Below are positions 17,244 to 28,828 of a stretch of 33,376 bases of DNA, piece by piece (within the stretch, counting starts at the first letter, position 1; every line of letters begins with the position of its first letter). Made by a program: the position numbers and the translations under genes. The notes below the pieces were generated by a model. The model was given only the letters and a program-made list of their open reading frames with translations. It ran no database searches and had not been told where the DNA came from. Origin of the DNA: Thauera sp. (GTDB lineage Bacteria > Pseudomonadota > Gammaproteobacteria > Burkholderiales > Rhodocyclaceae); contig JAUVWV010000005.1 in the NCBI GenBank assembly GCA_030603925.1, positions 1 to 33,376 of the forward strand, in the 5' to 3' direction.

Positions 17244-17251
<8 letters not shown>
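16355..17251 (+). CDS. ABC-2 type exporter ATPase (YadG-like)
   Basis: This 298-residue ATPase belongs to the CcmA/NodI/YadG-type branch that partners ABC-2 permeases. It shows Walker A GPNGAGKT (38-45), signature LSGGM (135-139), Walker B VIVLDEPTAGVD and the switch histidine in LTTHYLEEAEALC. The C-terminal 75 residues form a regulatory tail ending LGEPDLERVFVEVMQRA. It overlaps the following permease gene by 8 bases. The substrate is unknown; sitting between mlaB and the bolA-like gene, an envelope role is plausible but unproven. Confidence 0.9.
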
Positions 17252-19558
<2,307 letters not shown>

Positions 19559-19559
19559 G

Positions 19560-20852
19560 GTGGATGGCCCCCAGGCCGGGCCGCTGCCGGCCGGCGCGGC
19601 CCCTCGGGAGCGCGCAGTCCCACGCGCGATCGTCGTCGGCGGCGGCCCGGCCGGGCTGATGGCCGCCGAGGTGCTGGCCGCCGGCGCGGTCGAGGTCGAC
19701 CTCTACGACGCCATGCCCTCGGTGGGGCGCAAGTTCCTGCTCGCCGGGCGTGGCGGGCTCAACATCACCCATTCCGAAGCGCTGCCCGATTTCCTCGCGC
19801 GCTACGGCGCGCGGCGCGCCTTCATCGAACCGCTGCTGCAAGCCTTCGGTCCGCAGGCCTTGCGCGAATGGGTGCATGGGCTGGGTGTGGACACCTTCGT
19901 GGGCTCCAGTGGGCGGGTATTTCCGGTTGGCATGAAGGCCGCGCCGCTGCTGCGCGCCTGGCTCGCGCGCCTGCGCGCGGGCGGGGTGCGTATCCACGTG
20001 CGCGAGCGCTGGATGGGGTGGACGGCGGACGGCGCGCTGCGCTTCGACGGGCCCACCGGCGGGCACGACGAGCGTGCCGATGCGGTGGTCTTTGCGTTGG
20101 GCGGCGGCAGCTGGGCGCGCTTTGGCGCCGACGCGCGCTGGATGGCGCCGTTTGCTGCACGCGGCATCGCGCTGGCGCCGCTGCGCCCGGCCAACTGCGG
20201 GTTCGACCTGGCCGACGGCTGGTCCGAGTTCCTGCTCGAACGCCATGCGGGGCAGCCGCTGAAGAATGTCGCCCTGTCCTTCGTCGATGCGCAGGGCGTG
20301 CGCCACACCCGCGCCGGCGAATGCCTGCTGACCCGCAGCGGGCTGGAAGGCAGCCTGATCTATGCGCTCTCCGCGCCCATGCGCGACGCGCTGGAGGCCG
20401 CCGGCAGCCTGCAGATCGAACTCGACCTGCTGCCCGCACGCGACCTGGACTGGGTGGCCGCGCAACTCGCCCGCCCGCGGGGCAGCCGCTCGCTGGCCAG
20501 CCACCTGCAGGGCAAGCTGGCACTGGCGGGATTGAAGAGCGCGCTGCTGCACGAGGTGCTGGGCCGTCCGCTGCCCGCCGCGCCGGCGGCGCTGGCGGCT
20601 GCCATCAAGGCACTGCCGCTGACGCTGTCGGCCACCCGGCCGCTCGACGAGGCCATCAGTACCGCCGGCGGGGTGCTGTGCGAGGCGCTCGATGCGCAGT
20701 TGATGCTGCGTGAGCTGCCCGGCGTTTTCTGTGCCGGCGAGATGCTGGACTGGGAAGCGCCTACCGGCGGCTATCTGCTTACCGCCTGCCTGGCCAGCGG
20801 CCGGGTGGCGGGGCAGGGGGCGCTGGCCTGGCTGGCGCAGCGCCCGGACTGA
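19560..20852 (+). CDS. HI0933-family FAD-dependent oxidoreductase
   Basis: This 430-residue flavoprotein belongs to the HI0933/YhiN superfamily. The N-terminal dinucleotide fold has VVGGGPAGLMAAE (GGGPAG at 27-32), followed by GRKFLLAGRGGLNITHSE. A C-terminal FAD segment contains AISTAGGVLCEALD and FCAGEMLDWEAPTGGYLLTA. There are no membrane segments. I believe it fits the TIGR03862-type subgroup of proteobacterial flavoproteins, whose substrate is unknown to me. The GTG start is one base after murA; the first 20 residues lack homology, so the start is moderately uncertain. The stop directly abuts that of rnk on the opposite strand (TGATCA). Confidence 0.87.
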   Translation: MDGPQAGPLPAGAAPRERAVPRAIVVGGGPAGLMAAEVLAAGAVEVDLYDAMPSVGRKFLLAGRGGLNITHSEALPDFLARYGARRAFIEPLLQAFGPQALREWVHGLGVDTFVGSSGRVFPVGMKAAPLLRAWLARLRAGGVRIHVRERWMGWTADGALRFDGPTGGHDERADAVVFALGGGSWARFGADARWMAPFAARGIALAPLRPANCGFDLADGWSEFLLERHAGQPLKNVALSFVDAQGVRHTRAGECLLTRSGLEGSLIYALSAPMRDALEAAGSLQIELDLLPARDLDWVAAQLARPRGSRSLASHLQGKLALAGLKSALLHEVLGRPLPAAPAALAAAIKALPLTLSATRPLDEAISTAGGVLCEALDAQLMLRELPGVFCAGEMLDWEAPTGGYLLTACLASGRVAGQGALAWLAQRPD

Positions 20853-21239
20853 TCAGGCGGCGGGCTGTTCCACCGCCATCACGCGGATGCGGATGGCCTT
20901 GCCCTCGGGGCCGATCCAGTCGATGCTCTGGCCGGTGGACAGGCCCAGCAGGGCACTGCCGGCAGGGGAGAACACCGAGACCTTGCCGCCGTCCTGGCTG
21001 GCTTCATGCGGGTACACCAGGGTCAGGGCGTACTCGCGTCCGCTCACTTCCTCGCAGAAGCGTACCTGGCTGCCCATGCTGATCACATCGCCGGGCATGT
21101 CCTCCGCTTCACGCACGTCGGCACGGGCGAGTTCGTCGCGCAGGCCGTCCAGGTCGTTGCGGCTGCGCGCGTTGGGCGCGTGCAGCAGGCCTTCCAGGCG
21201 TTCCAGGTCGGCGGAGGAGATGATGATTTCGGGCTTCAT
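20853..21239 (-). CDS. rnk: Nucleoside diphosphate kinase regulator (Rnk)
   Basis: Rnk is a GreA/GreB-related protein that binds RNA polymerase and was first described as affecting nucleoside diphosphate kinase levels. The 128-residue product has an N-terminal helical segment (SADLERLEGLLHAPN) and a C-terminal GreA/B-like domain with PGDVISMGSQVRF, VYPHEASQDGGKVSVFSPAG and ALLGLSTGQSIDW. ATG 21239 is chosen since upstream codons lack homology and would run into the leader hairpin. The gene is convergent with the flavoprotein and divergent from hisG; the leader carries a strong hairpin at 21297-21325. Confidence 0.88.
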   Translation of the reverse strand: MKPEIIISSADLERLEGLLHAPNARSRNDLDGLRDELARADVREAEDMPGDVISMGSQVRFCEEVSGREYALTLVYPHEASQDGGKVSVFSPAGSALLGLSTGQSIDWIGPEGKAIRIRVMAVEQPAA

Positions 21240-21284
21240 GGCAGGGTCTCTCGCAGGAGGGCTCCGGGTGTCGGTACGAGTCTG

Positions 21285-21325
21285 AAAAAGTAAAAACGGC
21301 TGAACCGCCGCATGCGGTTCAGCCG
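21285..21325 (-). terminator. Intrinsic terminator-like hairpin in the rnk leader
   Basis: On the minus strand a perfect 12-bp stem (21314-21325 with 21297-21308, 5-base loop) is followed by TTTTTACTTTTT (down to 21285). This is a textbook intrinsic terminator shape, yet no minus-strand gene ends here; it lies 46 bases before the rnk ATG. Confidence 0.7.
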
Positions 21326-21357
21326 AGCGCACAAGGCTAACAGAAGCCGCGCCGGGT

Positions 21358-21363
21358 TACAAT
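21358..21363 (+). promoter_or_regulatory. Possible -10 box for hisG
   Basis: TACAAT lies 31 bases before the GTG start of hisG. The -35 region is weak. No leader peptide with histidine codons or attenuator is seen, so classic enteric-type his attenuation looks absent. Confidence 0.4.
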
Positions 21364-21394
21364 GTGCGCCACTTTGCAATCCCGAGGCGCCTCC

Positions 21395-22036
21395 GTGTCC
21401 AGCATCACCCTCGCCCTGTCCAAGGGCCGCATCTTCGAGGAAACCCTGCCGCTGCTCGCCGCGGCAGGCATCGAGCCGACCGACAATCCGGAGAGTTCGC
21501 GCAAGCTCATCATCGGTACCAACCGTCCCGACGTGCGGCTGGTGATCGTGCGTGCCACCGACGTGCCGACCTACGTGCAGTACGGCGCCGCGGACCTGGG
21601 CATCGCCGGCAAGGACGTGCTGCTCGAACACGGTGGTGCCGGGCTGTACCAGCCGCTGGACCTCAATATCGCGCGCTGCCGGCTGTGCGTGGCGGTGCCC
21701 AGGGGCTTCGACTACGCCGCGGCCAGCAAGCCGGGCGGGCGCATCCGCGTGGCCACCAAGTACATCAACAGCGCCAAGGCCCACTTCGCCGCCAAGGGCA
21801 TGCATGTGGACCTGATCAAGCTCTACGGCTCGATGGAACTGGCGCCGCTGGTCGGCCTGGCGGACGCCATCGTGGACCTGGTGTCCACCGGCGGCACGCT
21901 GCGTGCCAACAATCTCGAAGAGGTCGAGGACATCATGCCGATCAGCTCGCGCCTGGTCGTCAACCAGGCCTCGCTGAAGCTGAAGCGCGAACTCATCCAG
22001 CCGGTGCTGGATGCCATTGCCGGAGCGGTGAAATGA
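21395..22036 (+). CDS. hisG: ATP phosphoribosyltransferase, short form
   Basis: HisG joins ATP and PRPP in the first step of histidine synthesis. The 213-residue product is the short form, lacking the C-terminal ACT-like regulatory domain, which by family knowledge works with HisZ. No hisZ gene is in the window. Visible blocks are [53 protein letters not shown] and [20 protein letters not shown] (PRPP site). I chose GTG 21395 ([12 protein letters not shown]), which has CGAGG upstream, over ATG 21362, which overlaps the -10 candidate. It overlaps hisD by ATGA. Confidence 0.95.
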   Translation: MSSITLALSKGRIFEETLPLLAAAGIEPTDNPESSRKLIIGTNRPDVRLVIVRATDVPTYVQYGAADLGIAGKDVLLEHGGAGLYQPLDLNIARCRLCVAVPRGFDYAAASKPGGRIRVATKYINSAKAHFAAKGMHVDLIKLYGSMELAPLVGLADAIVDLVSTGGTLRANNLEEVEDIMPISSRLVVNQASLKLKRELIQPVLDAIAGAVK

Positions 22037-23340
22037 GCCAGACCGTGCGCAGGCTGGATGCCCGCGAAGCCGAATTCCTGTCCACGCTCGACGCCCTGCT
22101 GGCCTTCGAGGCGGAGGCCGACGAGCGCATCGACGCCGCGGTGAGCGAGATCCTGCGCGCGGTGCGCACCACCGGCGACGCGGCGGTGATCGAGTACACC
22201 CGCCGTTTCGACCACCTCGAGGTGTCCTCGATGGCGGCGCTGGAGCTGCCGCACGCCGAACTGAAGGCGGCGCTCGATGGCCTTACCGTCGAGCAGCGCG
22301 AGGCGCTGCGCATCGCCGCCGACCGCGTGCGCCAGTACCACGAGCGGCAGAAGATCGACTCGTGGTCCTACCAGGAGGCCGACGGCAGCGTGCTCGGCCA
22401 GCAGGTCACCGCGCTCGACCGCGTCGGCCTCTACGTGCCGGGCGGGCGCGCCTCCTATCCCAGTTCGGTGCTGATGAACGCCATTCCGGCCAAAGTGGCC
22501 GGGGTGGGCGAGCTGATCATGGTGGTGCCCACCCCGCGCGGTGAGAAGAACCCGCTGGTGCTGGCCGCCGCGGCGATCGCCGGTGTGGACCGGGTATTCA
22601 CCATCGGCGGTGCGCAGGCGGTGGCCGCGCTGGCCTACGGCACGCAGACCATTCCGCAGGTGGACAAGATCGTCGGCCCGGGCAACGCCTATGTGGCCGA
22701 AGCCAAGCGCCGGGTGTTCGGCACCGTCGGCATCGACATGGTGGCCGGCCCCTCCGAGGTGCTGATCATCTCCGACGGCAGCGGCAATCCGGACTGGGTG
22801 GCGATGGATCTGTTCGCCCAGGCCGAGCACGACGAACTGGCGCAGTCCATCCTGCTGTGCACCGATGCGGCCTTCATCGACGCGGTGGCGGCCGCCATCG
22901 AGCGCCTGCTGCCAACCATGCCGCGGCGCGAGATCATCGCCAAATCGCTCGCCAACCGCGGCGCGCTGATCCATGTGGACAGCCTGGAGCAAGCCTGCGC
23001 GATCGCCAATCGCATCGCGCCGGAGCACCTCGAGCTGTCGCTGGAAACCCCCGAACCCTGGGTGGAGAAGATCCGCCATGCCGGGGCGATCTTCGTCGGT
23101 CACCATTCGGTCGAGGCGCTGGGTGACTACTGCGCCGGGCCCAACCACGTGCTGCCGACCATGCGCAGTGCGCGCTTTTCGTCGCCGCTGGGGGTGTATG
23201 ACTTCCAGAAGCGCACCAGCATCGTGCACATCTCGGAAGCGGGTGCGCAGATGCTGGGCAAGGTCGCTTCCATTCTCGCCCACGGCGAAGGCCTGCAGGC
23301 CCACGCACGCTCTGCGGAGATGCGGCTCAAGAACTCTTGA
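22033..23340 (+). CDS. hisD: Histidinol dehydrogenase
   Basis: HisD oxidises histidinol to histidine in two NAD-dependent steps, the end of the pathway. The 435-residue protein has [34 protein letters not shown] and [15 protein letters not shown]. Zinc ligands of the Gln/His pair appear in FAQAEHDE (Gln263, His266), and the catalytic histidine region is [20 protein letters not shown]. The ATG overlaps the hisG stop. A pair of REP-like hairpins lies directly downstream, and the next his gene, hisC, is on the opposite strand. Confidence 0.97.
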   Translation: MSQTVRRLDAREAEFLSTLDALLAFEAEADERIDAAVSEILRAVRTTGDAAVIEYTRRFDHLEVSSMAALELPHAELKAALDGLTVEQREALRIAADRVRQYHERQKIDSWSYQEADGSVLGQQVTALDRVGLYVPGGRASYPSSVLMNAIPAKVAGVGELIMVVPTPRGEKNPLVLAAAAIAGVDRVFTIGGAQAVAALAYGTQTIPQVDKIVGPGNAYVAEAKRRVFGTVGIDMVAGPSEVLIISDGSGNPDWVAMDLFAQAEHDELAQSILLCTDAAFIDAVAAAIERLLPTMPRREIIAKSLANRGALIHVDSLEQACAIANRIAPEHLELSLETPEPWVEKIRHAGAIFVGHHSVEALGDYCAGPNHVLPTMRSARFSSPLGVYDFQKRTSIVHISEAGAQMLGKVASILAHGEGLQAHARSAEMRLKNS

Positions 23341-23348
23341 ACGTCCGG

Positions 23349-23418
23349 ATCGCGGCCAAGGCCGCTCCTACAGCGAAACGGTCACCGGCCGCGTGTAGGA
23401 GCGGGCTTGTCCGCGATC
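23349..23418. repeat. Pair of inverted REP-like palindromes
   Basis: Two copies of a roughly 25-base element face each other. The first (23349-23373) contains GCGGCC-AA-GGCCGC then TCCTACA. The second (23393-23418), read on the minus strand, contains GCGGAC-AA-GCCCGC then TCCTACA. Each can form a small hairpin, and together they can form one long one. They match the REP style of Pseudomonas and related high-GC proteobacteria (a GCTCCTACA end after a palindrome). They fill the hisD-hisC convergent gap and may stop transcription from both sides. Confidence 0.8.
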
Positions 23419-23428
23419 AATTCGGAGT

Positions 23429-24499
23429 TCAGCCCAACAGTTCGCCGAGCACGCGCACCAACTGGCCGCACTGCGCGTCGGTACCCACGGTGATGCGCAG
23501 GAACTGGTCGATGCGTGGCGCCTTGAAGTGGCGTACCAGCACCGCGCGGTTGCGCAGCGCCAGGGCGAGCTCGCCGGCGTCGTGCTGCGGATGGCGGGCG
23601 AAGACGAAGTTGGCCGCCGACGGCAGTACTTCGAAACCCAGTCCGGCAAGGTCCGCGCTCAACTGCTCGCGGGTGGCGATCACCCGCCGGCAGCTCTCGC
23701 GGAAATGCGGTTCGTCCTCCACCGAGGCCACCGCGCCGGCGATCGCCATGCGGTCGAGCGGGTCGGAGTTGAAGCTGTTCTTCACCCGTTCGAGTCCGGC
23801 GATCAGGTCGGCGTGGCCGATCGCGTAACCCACCCGCAGGCCGGCCAGCGAACGGCTCTTGGAGAAGGTCTGCACCACCAGCAGGTTGGGGTAGCGGTTC
23901 ACCAGTCCGACCGCGCTCTCGCCGCCGAAATCGACATAGGCTTCATCCACCACCACCACGGCGTCCGGGTTGCCGGCCACCACCCGCTCGATGTCGGCCA
24001 GCGGCAGCAGGCGGCCGGTGGGGGCGTTGGGGTTGGCGATGATGATGCCGCCGGCGCGCTCGTCAGCGTGCGGCAGGTAGTCGTTGGCGCGGATCGCGTA
24101 GTCGTCGTCGAGCGGGATCAGGCGATGGCCCACACCGTACAGACCGCAGTACACCGGGTAGAAGCTGTAGGTGATGTCGGCGAACCACAGCGGCCGCTCG
24201 TGGCGCAGCAGGGCATGGAAGGCGTGCGCCAGCACCTCGTCCGAGCCGTTGCCGACGAAGACCTGCTGCGGCTCGACCGAGAAGCGCGCGGCGAGCGCCG
24301 CCTTCAGGCGGTCGGCGTTGGGGTCCGGGTACAGGCGCAGGCTGTCGGTGACTTCCATGCGGATGGCCTGCAGCGCCTTGGGCGAGGGGCCATACGGATG
24401 CTCGTTGGTGTTGAGCTTGACCAGGTTGTCGATGCGGGGCTGTTCGCCCGGTACATAAGGGGTCAGGCCGTGGACCACGGCACTCCAGTAGCGGCTCAT
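23429..24499 (-). CDS. hisC: Histidinol-phosphate aminotransferase
   Basis: HisC is a PLP enzyme that converts imidazole acetol phosphate to histidinol phosphate. The 356-residue protein has family blocks [35 protein letters not shown] and [13 protein letters not shown]. The PLP lysine is Lys214 in [16 protein letters not shown]. The start ATG 24499 ([20 protein letters not shown]) fits the family; the open frame upstream is the shadow of hisB. It lies between hisD and hisB as expected in betaproteobacteria but on the opposite strand, so it splits the his operon and must be transcribed separately from the short gap it shares with hisB. Confidence 0.95.
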   Translation of the reverse strand: MSRYWSAVVHGLTPYVPGEQPRIDNLVKLNTNEHPYGPSPKALQAIRMEVTDSLRLYPDPNADRLKAALAARFSVEPQQVFVGNGSDEVLAHAFHALLRHERPLWFADITYSFYPVYCGLYGVGHRLIPLDDDYAIRANDYLPHADERAGGIIIANPNAPTGRLLPLADIERVVAGNPDAVVVVDEAYVDFGGESAVGLVNRYPNLLVVQTFSKSRSLAGLRVGYAIGHADLIAGLERVKNSFNSDPLDRMAIAGAVASVEDEPHFRESCRRVIATREQLSADLAGLGFEVLPSAANFVFARHPQHDAGELALALRNRAVLVRHFKAPRIDQFLRITVGTDAQCGQLVRVLGELLG

Positions 24500-24561
24500 T
24501 TCTCGGGTACGAAAGGTTGGGGGGGCGGCCTGCCTGTTGCAGCAGGATTCTGCGGCGATGG

Positions 24562-24567
24562 TATCAT
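24562..24567 (+). promoter_or_regulatory. Possible -10 box for the hisB-tatC unit
   Basis: TATCAT in the hisC-hisB divergent gap, 37 bases before the chosen hisB ATG. A -35 box is not clear. A promoter for hisB is needed somewhere here, since hisC is inverted. Confidence 0.35.
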
Positions 24568-24604
24568 GGCCCTTGTTCATTTCCTTTGTGCCACGCACTG
24601 CGCC

Positions 24605-25192
24605 ATGCGGCAAGCCGACGTCACCCGCGATACCCTCGAAACCCGCATCTCCGTCCGCATCGACCTGGACGGCACCGGCAAGGCCGTGCTGGCTACCGGC
24701 GTGCCCTTCTTCGATCACATGCTCGACCAGATCGCCCGCCACGGTGCGATCGACCTGGAGATCAAGGCCGAGGGCGACACCCATATCGACGACCACCACA
24801 CGGTGGAAGACGTCGGCATCACACTCGGCCAGGCCTTCGCCAAGGCGCTGGGCGACAAGAAGGGCATCCGTCGTTACGGTCATGCCTACGTGCCGCTCGA
24901 CGAGGCGCTGTCGCGCGTGGTGATCGACTTTTCCGGGCGGCCCGGGTTGCACTACTGCGTGGACTACACCCGCGCGCGCATCGGCAACTTCGACGTGGAC
25001 CTGGCGCGCGAGTTCTTCCAGGGTTTCGTCAATCATGCCGGCGTCACCGTGCATGTCGACAACCTGCGCGGCGACAACGCCCACCACCAGTGCGAGACCA
25101 TCTTCAAGGCCTTCGGGCGTGCGCTGCGCATGGCGGCCGAGCGTGACGAACGCGCCGCCGGCATCGTGCCTTCCACCAAGGGCGCGCTCTGA
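24605..25192 (+). CDS. hisB: Imidazoleglycerol-phosphate dehydratase
   Basis: HisB dehydrates imidazole glycerol phosphate to imidazole acetol phosphate. The 195-residue protein is the monofunctional form without the phosphatase domain. Metal-binding motifs [11 protein letters not shown] and the later [20 protein letters not shown] are present, along with [19 protein letters not shown] 24605 ([15 protein letters not shown]) matches family starts. An in-frame ATG at 24566 would add 13 residues but overlaps the candidate -10 box. No strong ribosome binding site is visible for either. Histidinol-phosphate phosphatase must come from a gene outside the window. Confidence 0.95.
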   Translation: MRQADVTRDTLETRISVRIDLDGTGKAVLATGVPFFDHMLDQIARHGAIDLEIKAEGDTHIDDHHTVEDVGITLGQAFAKALGDKKGIRRYGHAYVPLDEALSRVVIDFSGRPGLHYCVDYTRARIGNFDVDLAREFFQGFVNHAGVTVHVDNLRGDNAHHQCETIFKAFGRALRMAAERDERAAGIVPSTKGAL

Positions 25193-25229
25193 CGCCTGTT
25201 CCGATACCTCTAGAAGCGAGATTCCAGTG

Positions 25230-25868
25230 ATGACCAAGGTGGCCATCATCGACTACGGCATGGGCAACCTGCGTTCCGTCGCCAAGGCGATCGAGTACGT
25301 CGCAGGGGGTGCCAAGGTGGCCGTCACCGCGGACCCCGACGTGGTCCGGCGTGCCGAACGGGTGGTGTTCCCCGGTCAGGGGGCGATGCCCGACTGCATG
25401 CGCGAACTCGAGACGCGCGGATTGCGCGCGGCGGTGCTCGAAGCGGCGCGCGACAAACCTTTTCTCGGCATCTGCATCGGTCAGCAGATGCTCTTCGCGC
25501 ACAGCGCGGAAGGTGACGTGCCCGGTCTGGGCATCCTGCCCGGCGAGGTCGTGCGCTTTGACGATGCGCGCATGGTCGGTGCCGACGGCATCCGCCTGAA
25601 GGTGCCGCACATGGGCTGGAACGAGGTCTGGCAGGCCGCACCCCACCCCCTGTGGGAAGGCATCGCCGATGGCGAGCGCTTCTACTTCGTGCACAGCTAT
25701 CACGTGGTGCCGGCCGAGTCCGCGTTGATTGCCGCCAGCACGGACTATGGCGTGCGCTTTACCAGTGCGGTGGCTCGGGCTAATATCTTTGCGGTCCAGT
25801 TCCATCCGGAAAAGAGCGCCGCAGCCGGCTTGCGCCTGCTTTCCAACTTCGTCGGCTGGGCGCCCTGA
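25230..25868 (+). CDS. hisH: Imidazole glycerol phosphate synthase, glutaminase subunit
   Basis: HisH hydrolyses glutamine and channels ammonia to HisF. The 212-residue protein shows the class I glutamine amidotransferase triad: Cys82 in [11 protein letters not shown], and His192 and Glu194 in VQFHPEKS. Other family blocks are [23 protein letters not shown] and [11 protein letters not shown] 25230 follows a GTG codon; either could initiate, and the ATG fits family starts ([10 protein letters not shown]). It sits between hisB and hisA, separated from hisF by hisA as usual. Confidence 0.96.
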   Translation: MTKVAIIDYGMGNLRSVAKAIEYVAGGAKVAVTADPDVVRRAERVVFPGQGAMPDCMRELETRGLRAAVLEAARDKPFLGICIGQQMLFAHSAEGDVPGLGILPGEVVRFDDARMVGADGIRLKVPHMGWNEVWQAAPHPLWEGIADGERFYFVHSYHVVPAESALIAASTDYGVRFTSAVARANIFAVQFHPEKSAAAGLRLLSNFVGWAP

Positions 25869-25922
25869 ACGGCCTGCCGCGCGAACTTCCATACCCTTCC
25901 ACTCTAGTCTTCACTACCCGGT

Positions 25923-26671
25923 ATGCTGCTGATTCCCGCCATCGACCTCAAGGACGGCCACTGCGTTCGCCTCAAGCAGGGTGAAATGGAAGATGCCACG
26001 GTGTTTTCCGAAGAGCCCGCGGCGATGGCCCGGCACTGGATCGACCAAGGCGCGCGCCGCCTGCATCTGGTCGACCTGAATGGTGCCTTTGCCGGCAAGC
26101 CCAAGAACGAAGCCGCCATCCGTGCGATCTGCGAGGAGGTCGGCGACGACATCCCGGTGCAGCTCGGCGGTGGCATCCGCGACCTCGATACCATCGAGCG
26201 CTACCTCGACAACGGCATCTCCTACGTCATCATCGGAACCGCTGCGGTGAAGAACCCGGGCTTCCTGCATGACGCCTGTGGCGCCTTCCCCGGGCACATC
26301 ATCGTCGGCCTCGACGCCAAGGACGGCAAGGTGGCGGTCGATGGCTGGTCCAAGATGACCGGCCACGACGTGGTCGATCTGGCGAAGAAGTACGAGGATT
26401 ACGGCGTCGAAGCGGTGATCTACACCGATATCGGGCGCGACGGCATGCTCTCCGGGGTCAATATCGAGGCCACCGTGCGCCTCGCGCAGGCGCTGCGCAT
26501 CCCGGTGATCGCCAGCGGCGGCATCGCCAGCCTGGTCGATATCGATGCGCTGTGCGCGGTGGAGTCCGAAGGCGTGGCCGGGGCCATCACCGGGCGCGCC
26601 ATCTACGAGGGCACGCTCGACTTCGCGGCGGCTCAGGCGCGTGCCGATGCGCTGAACGGCGTGGCCGGCTG

Positions 26672-26672
<1 letters not shown>
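25923..26672 (+). CDS. hisA: ProFAR isomerase
   Basis: HisA catalyses the Amadori rearrangement of ProFAR to PRFAR. The 249-residue beta/alpha barrel has the catalytic aspartate at Asp8 in [11 protein letters not shown] and the second acidic loop in [14 protein letters not shown]. Phosphate-binding loops are GGGIRD and ASGGIASL. Sequence and length are typical. The stop overlaps the hisF start as TGATG. Confidence 0.97.
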
Positions 26673-27426
<754 letters not shown>

Positions 27427-27430
<4 letters not shown>

Positions 27431-27825
27431 GCGCAGCCAATGCAAGGTGGCTCAACGAGGTGCAGTGGGACGAACACGGCCTGGTGCCGGTGATCGCCCA
27501 GGAGGCGGGCAGCGGCGACGTGCTGATGTTCGCCTGGATGAACCGCGAGGCGCTGCAGCGCACCGCCGAGAGCGGGGAGGCGATCTACTGGTCGCGCTCG
27601 CGCCGCAAGCTGTGGCACAAGGGCGAGGAGTCCGGCCACGTGCAGAAAGTGCTGGAGATCCGCGTCGACTGCGACAGTGACGTGGTGCTGCTGAAGGTGG
27701 AGCAGGTCGGCGGCATCGCCTGCCACACCGGGCGCCACAGCTGCTTTTTCCAGAAGTACCTCGCCGACGGTCGCTGGGAGGTCGTCGAACCGGTTGTGAA
27801 GGACCCGAAGGACATCTACAAATGA
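27427..27825 (+). CDS. hisI: Phosphoribosyl-AMP cyclohydrolase
   Basis: HisI opens the adenine ring of phosphoribosyl-AMP in the third step of histidine synthesis. The 132-residue zinc enzyme has [30 protein letters not shown], and the metal-binding cysteines in RVDCDSDV and [14 protein letters not shown]. It is the monofunctional form, separate from hisE, as usual in betaproteobacteria. GTG 27427 overlaps the hisF stop, and the end overlaps hisE by 4 bases. Confidence 0.96.
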
Positions 27826-28148
27826 TCGACATCGAAGTGCTGCACCGCGTTGCCGCGACCCTGGCCGAGCGCAAGAAGGCCGACCCGGATGCCTCCTACG
27901 TCTCCAGCCTGTATGCCAAGGGCACCGACGCGATCTGCAAGAAGGTCGCCGAGGAGGCTGCCGAGACCATCATGGCCGCCAAGGACAAGGACATGCTCCA
28001 CCTGGTCTGGGAAGTGACCGACCTGTGGTTCCATTCCATGGTCCTGCTGGCGCACCACGGCCTGTCGGTGGACGACGTGCTCGCCGAGTTCCGGCGCCGC
28101 GAAGGCGTGTCGGGCATCGACGAGAAGAAGTCGCGCAGCGCGGTCTGA
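27822..28148 (+). CDS. hisE: Phosphoribosyl-ATP pyrophosphatase
   Basis: HisE hydrolyses phosphoribosyl-ATP to phosphoribosyl-AMP. The 108-residue all-alpha protein of the MazG-like superfamily has [20 protein letters not shown], the metal-binding stretch [12 protein letters not shown] and the second acidic helix [16 protein letters not shown]. It overlaps hisI by ATGA and is followed 10 bases later by the HIT gene, so the his unit runs on into hinT and tat. Confidence 0.95.
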   Translation: MIDIEVLHRVAATLAERKKADPDASYVSSLYAKGTDAICKKVAEEAAETIMAAKDKDMLHLVWEVTDLWFHSMVLLAHHGLSVDDVLAEFRRREGVSGIDEKKSRSAV

Positions 28149-28158
28149 GGACGGGACG

Positions 28159-28506
28159 ATGAGCGACTGCATCTTCTGCCGCATCGTCGCCGGCGAGATC
28201 CCGGCGAAGAAGATCTACGAGGACGAGCTGGTGCTCGCCTTCCATGACATCAATCCGATCGCGCCGGTCCATTTCCTGGTGATTCCGAAGGTGCACGTCG
28301 CCTCGATGGCCGAGCTGGGGCCCGAGCACGAGGCGGTGATGGGCCGGGTGATGAGTGTTGCCGGCAAACTTGCGCGGGAACAAGGCGCGACCGACGGGTT
28401 CAGAACTATTGTCAACACCGGCAGGGTGGGCAGGCAGGAGGTGTATCATCTGCACGTTCACGTCCTCGGTGGGCCGGAAGTCCTTCCGGCCATGTTGAAG
28501 CGTTAA
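28159..28506 (+). CDS. hinT: HIT-family purine nucleoside phosphoramidase
   Basis: This 115-residue histidine-triad protein resembles HinT, which hydrolyses AMP-lysine-type phosphoramidates. The triad motif is HLHVHVLGG near residues 98-106. Cys4 and Cys7 ([19 protein letters not shown]) and [17 protein letters not shown] are typical. In the sequence it is directly downstream of hisE and 10 bases before tatA, a common betaproteobacterial link between his and tat genes. It is cytoplasmic, with no signal peptide. Confidence 0.94.
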   Translation: MSDCIFCRIVAGEIPAKKIYEDELVLAFHDINPIAPVHFLVIPKVHVASMAELGPEHEAVMGRVMSVAGKLAREQGATDGFRTIVNTGRVGRQEVYHLHVHVLGGPEVLPAMLKR

Positions 28507-28516
28507 GGAGAGCGGT

Positions 28517-28753
28517 ATGGGTTCATTCAGCATCTGGCACTGGCTGATCGTGCTGGTCATCGTAGTGCTGGTCTTCGGCACCAAGAAGCTGCGCAATATC
28601 GGCCAGGATCTGGGCGGTGCGGTGAAGGGCTTCAAGGACGGCATGAAGGAAGCCGAGGGGCCGGCAGAGGGCGCGCAGTCGCAGCAGAAGATCGCCGAAG
28701 GGCAGGTCATCGACGGCGAGGCCAAGGAAAAGGTCGAGAAGGCCGGCTCCTGA
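28517..28753 (+). CDS. tatA: Twin-arginine translocase subunit TatA
   Basis: TatA oligomerises to form the translocation path for folded proteins across the inner membrane. The 78-residue product has a short N-terminal membrane helix ([15 protein letters not shown]), the hinge motif [10 protein letters not shown] and an amphipathic helix ([19 protein letters not shown]), then a charged tail. AAGGAG before the ATG gives a strong ribosome binding site. A terminator-like hairpin follows before tatB. Confidence 0.95.
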   Translation: MGSFSIWHWLIVLVIVVLVFGTKKLRNIGQDLGGAVKGFKDGMKEAEGPAEGAQSQQKIAEGQVIDGEAKEKVEKAGS

Positions 28754-28778
28754 AGCGCGTCGGCAGGTATCGATCGAT

Positions 28779-28811
28779 AAGGGGCGCCGCGCCAGTGCGC
28801 CCCTTCGTTTT
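28779..28811 (+). terminator. Terminator-like hairpin between tatA and tatB
   Basis: A 9-bp stem (AAGGGGCGC at 28779-28787 with GCGCCCCTT at 28797-28805, 9-base loop) is followed by CGTTTT. It lies in the 75-base tatA-tatB gap within an otherwise tight operon. The T-run is short, so partial termination is more likely than complete. Confidence 0.6.
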
Positions 28812-28828
28812 GGCGTCGGGCGGAAAAC

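Noticed and set aside
23349-23418. CRISPR repeats
   Set aside because: There are only two copies, they are inverted rather than direct, each is internally palindromic, and no spacer array exists. The REP type fits better.
28768-28779. Perfect 12-base palindrome TATCGATCGATA after tatA
   Set aside because: Palindromes of this length are expected several times by chance in 33 kb, and it is not linked to a known site. The adjacent terminator-like hairpin is the better signal.
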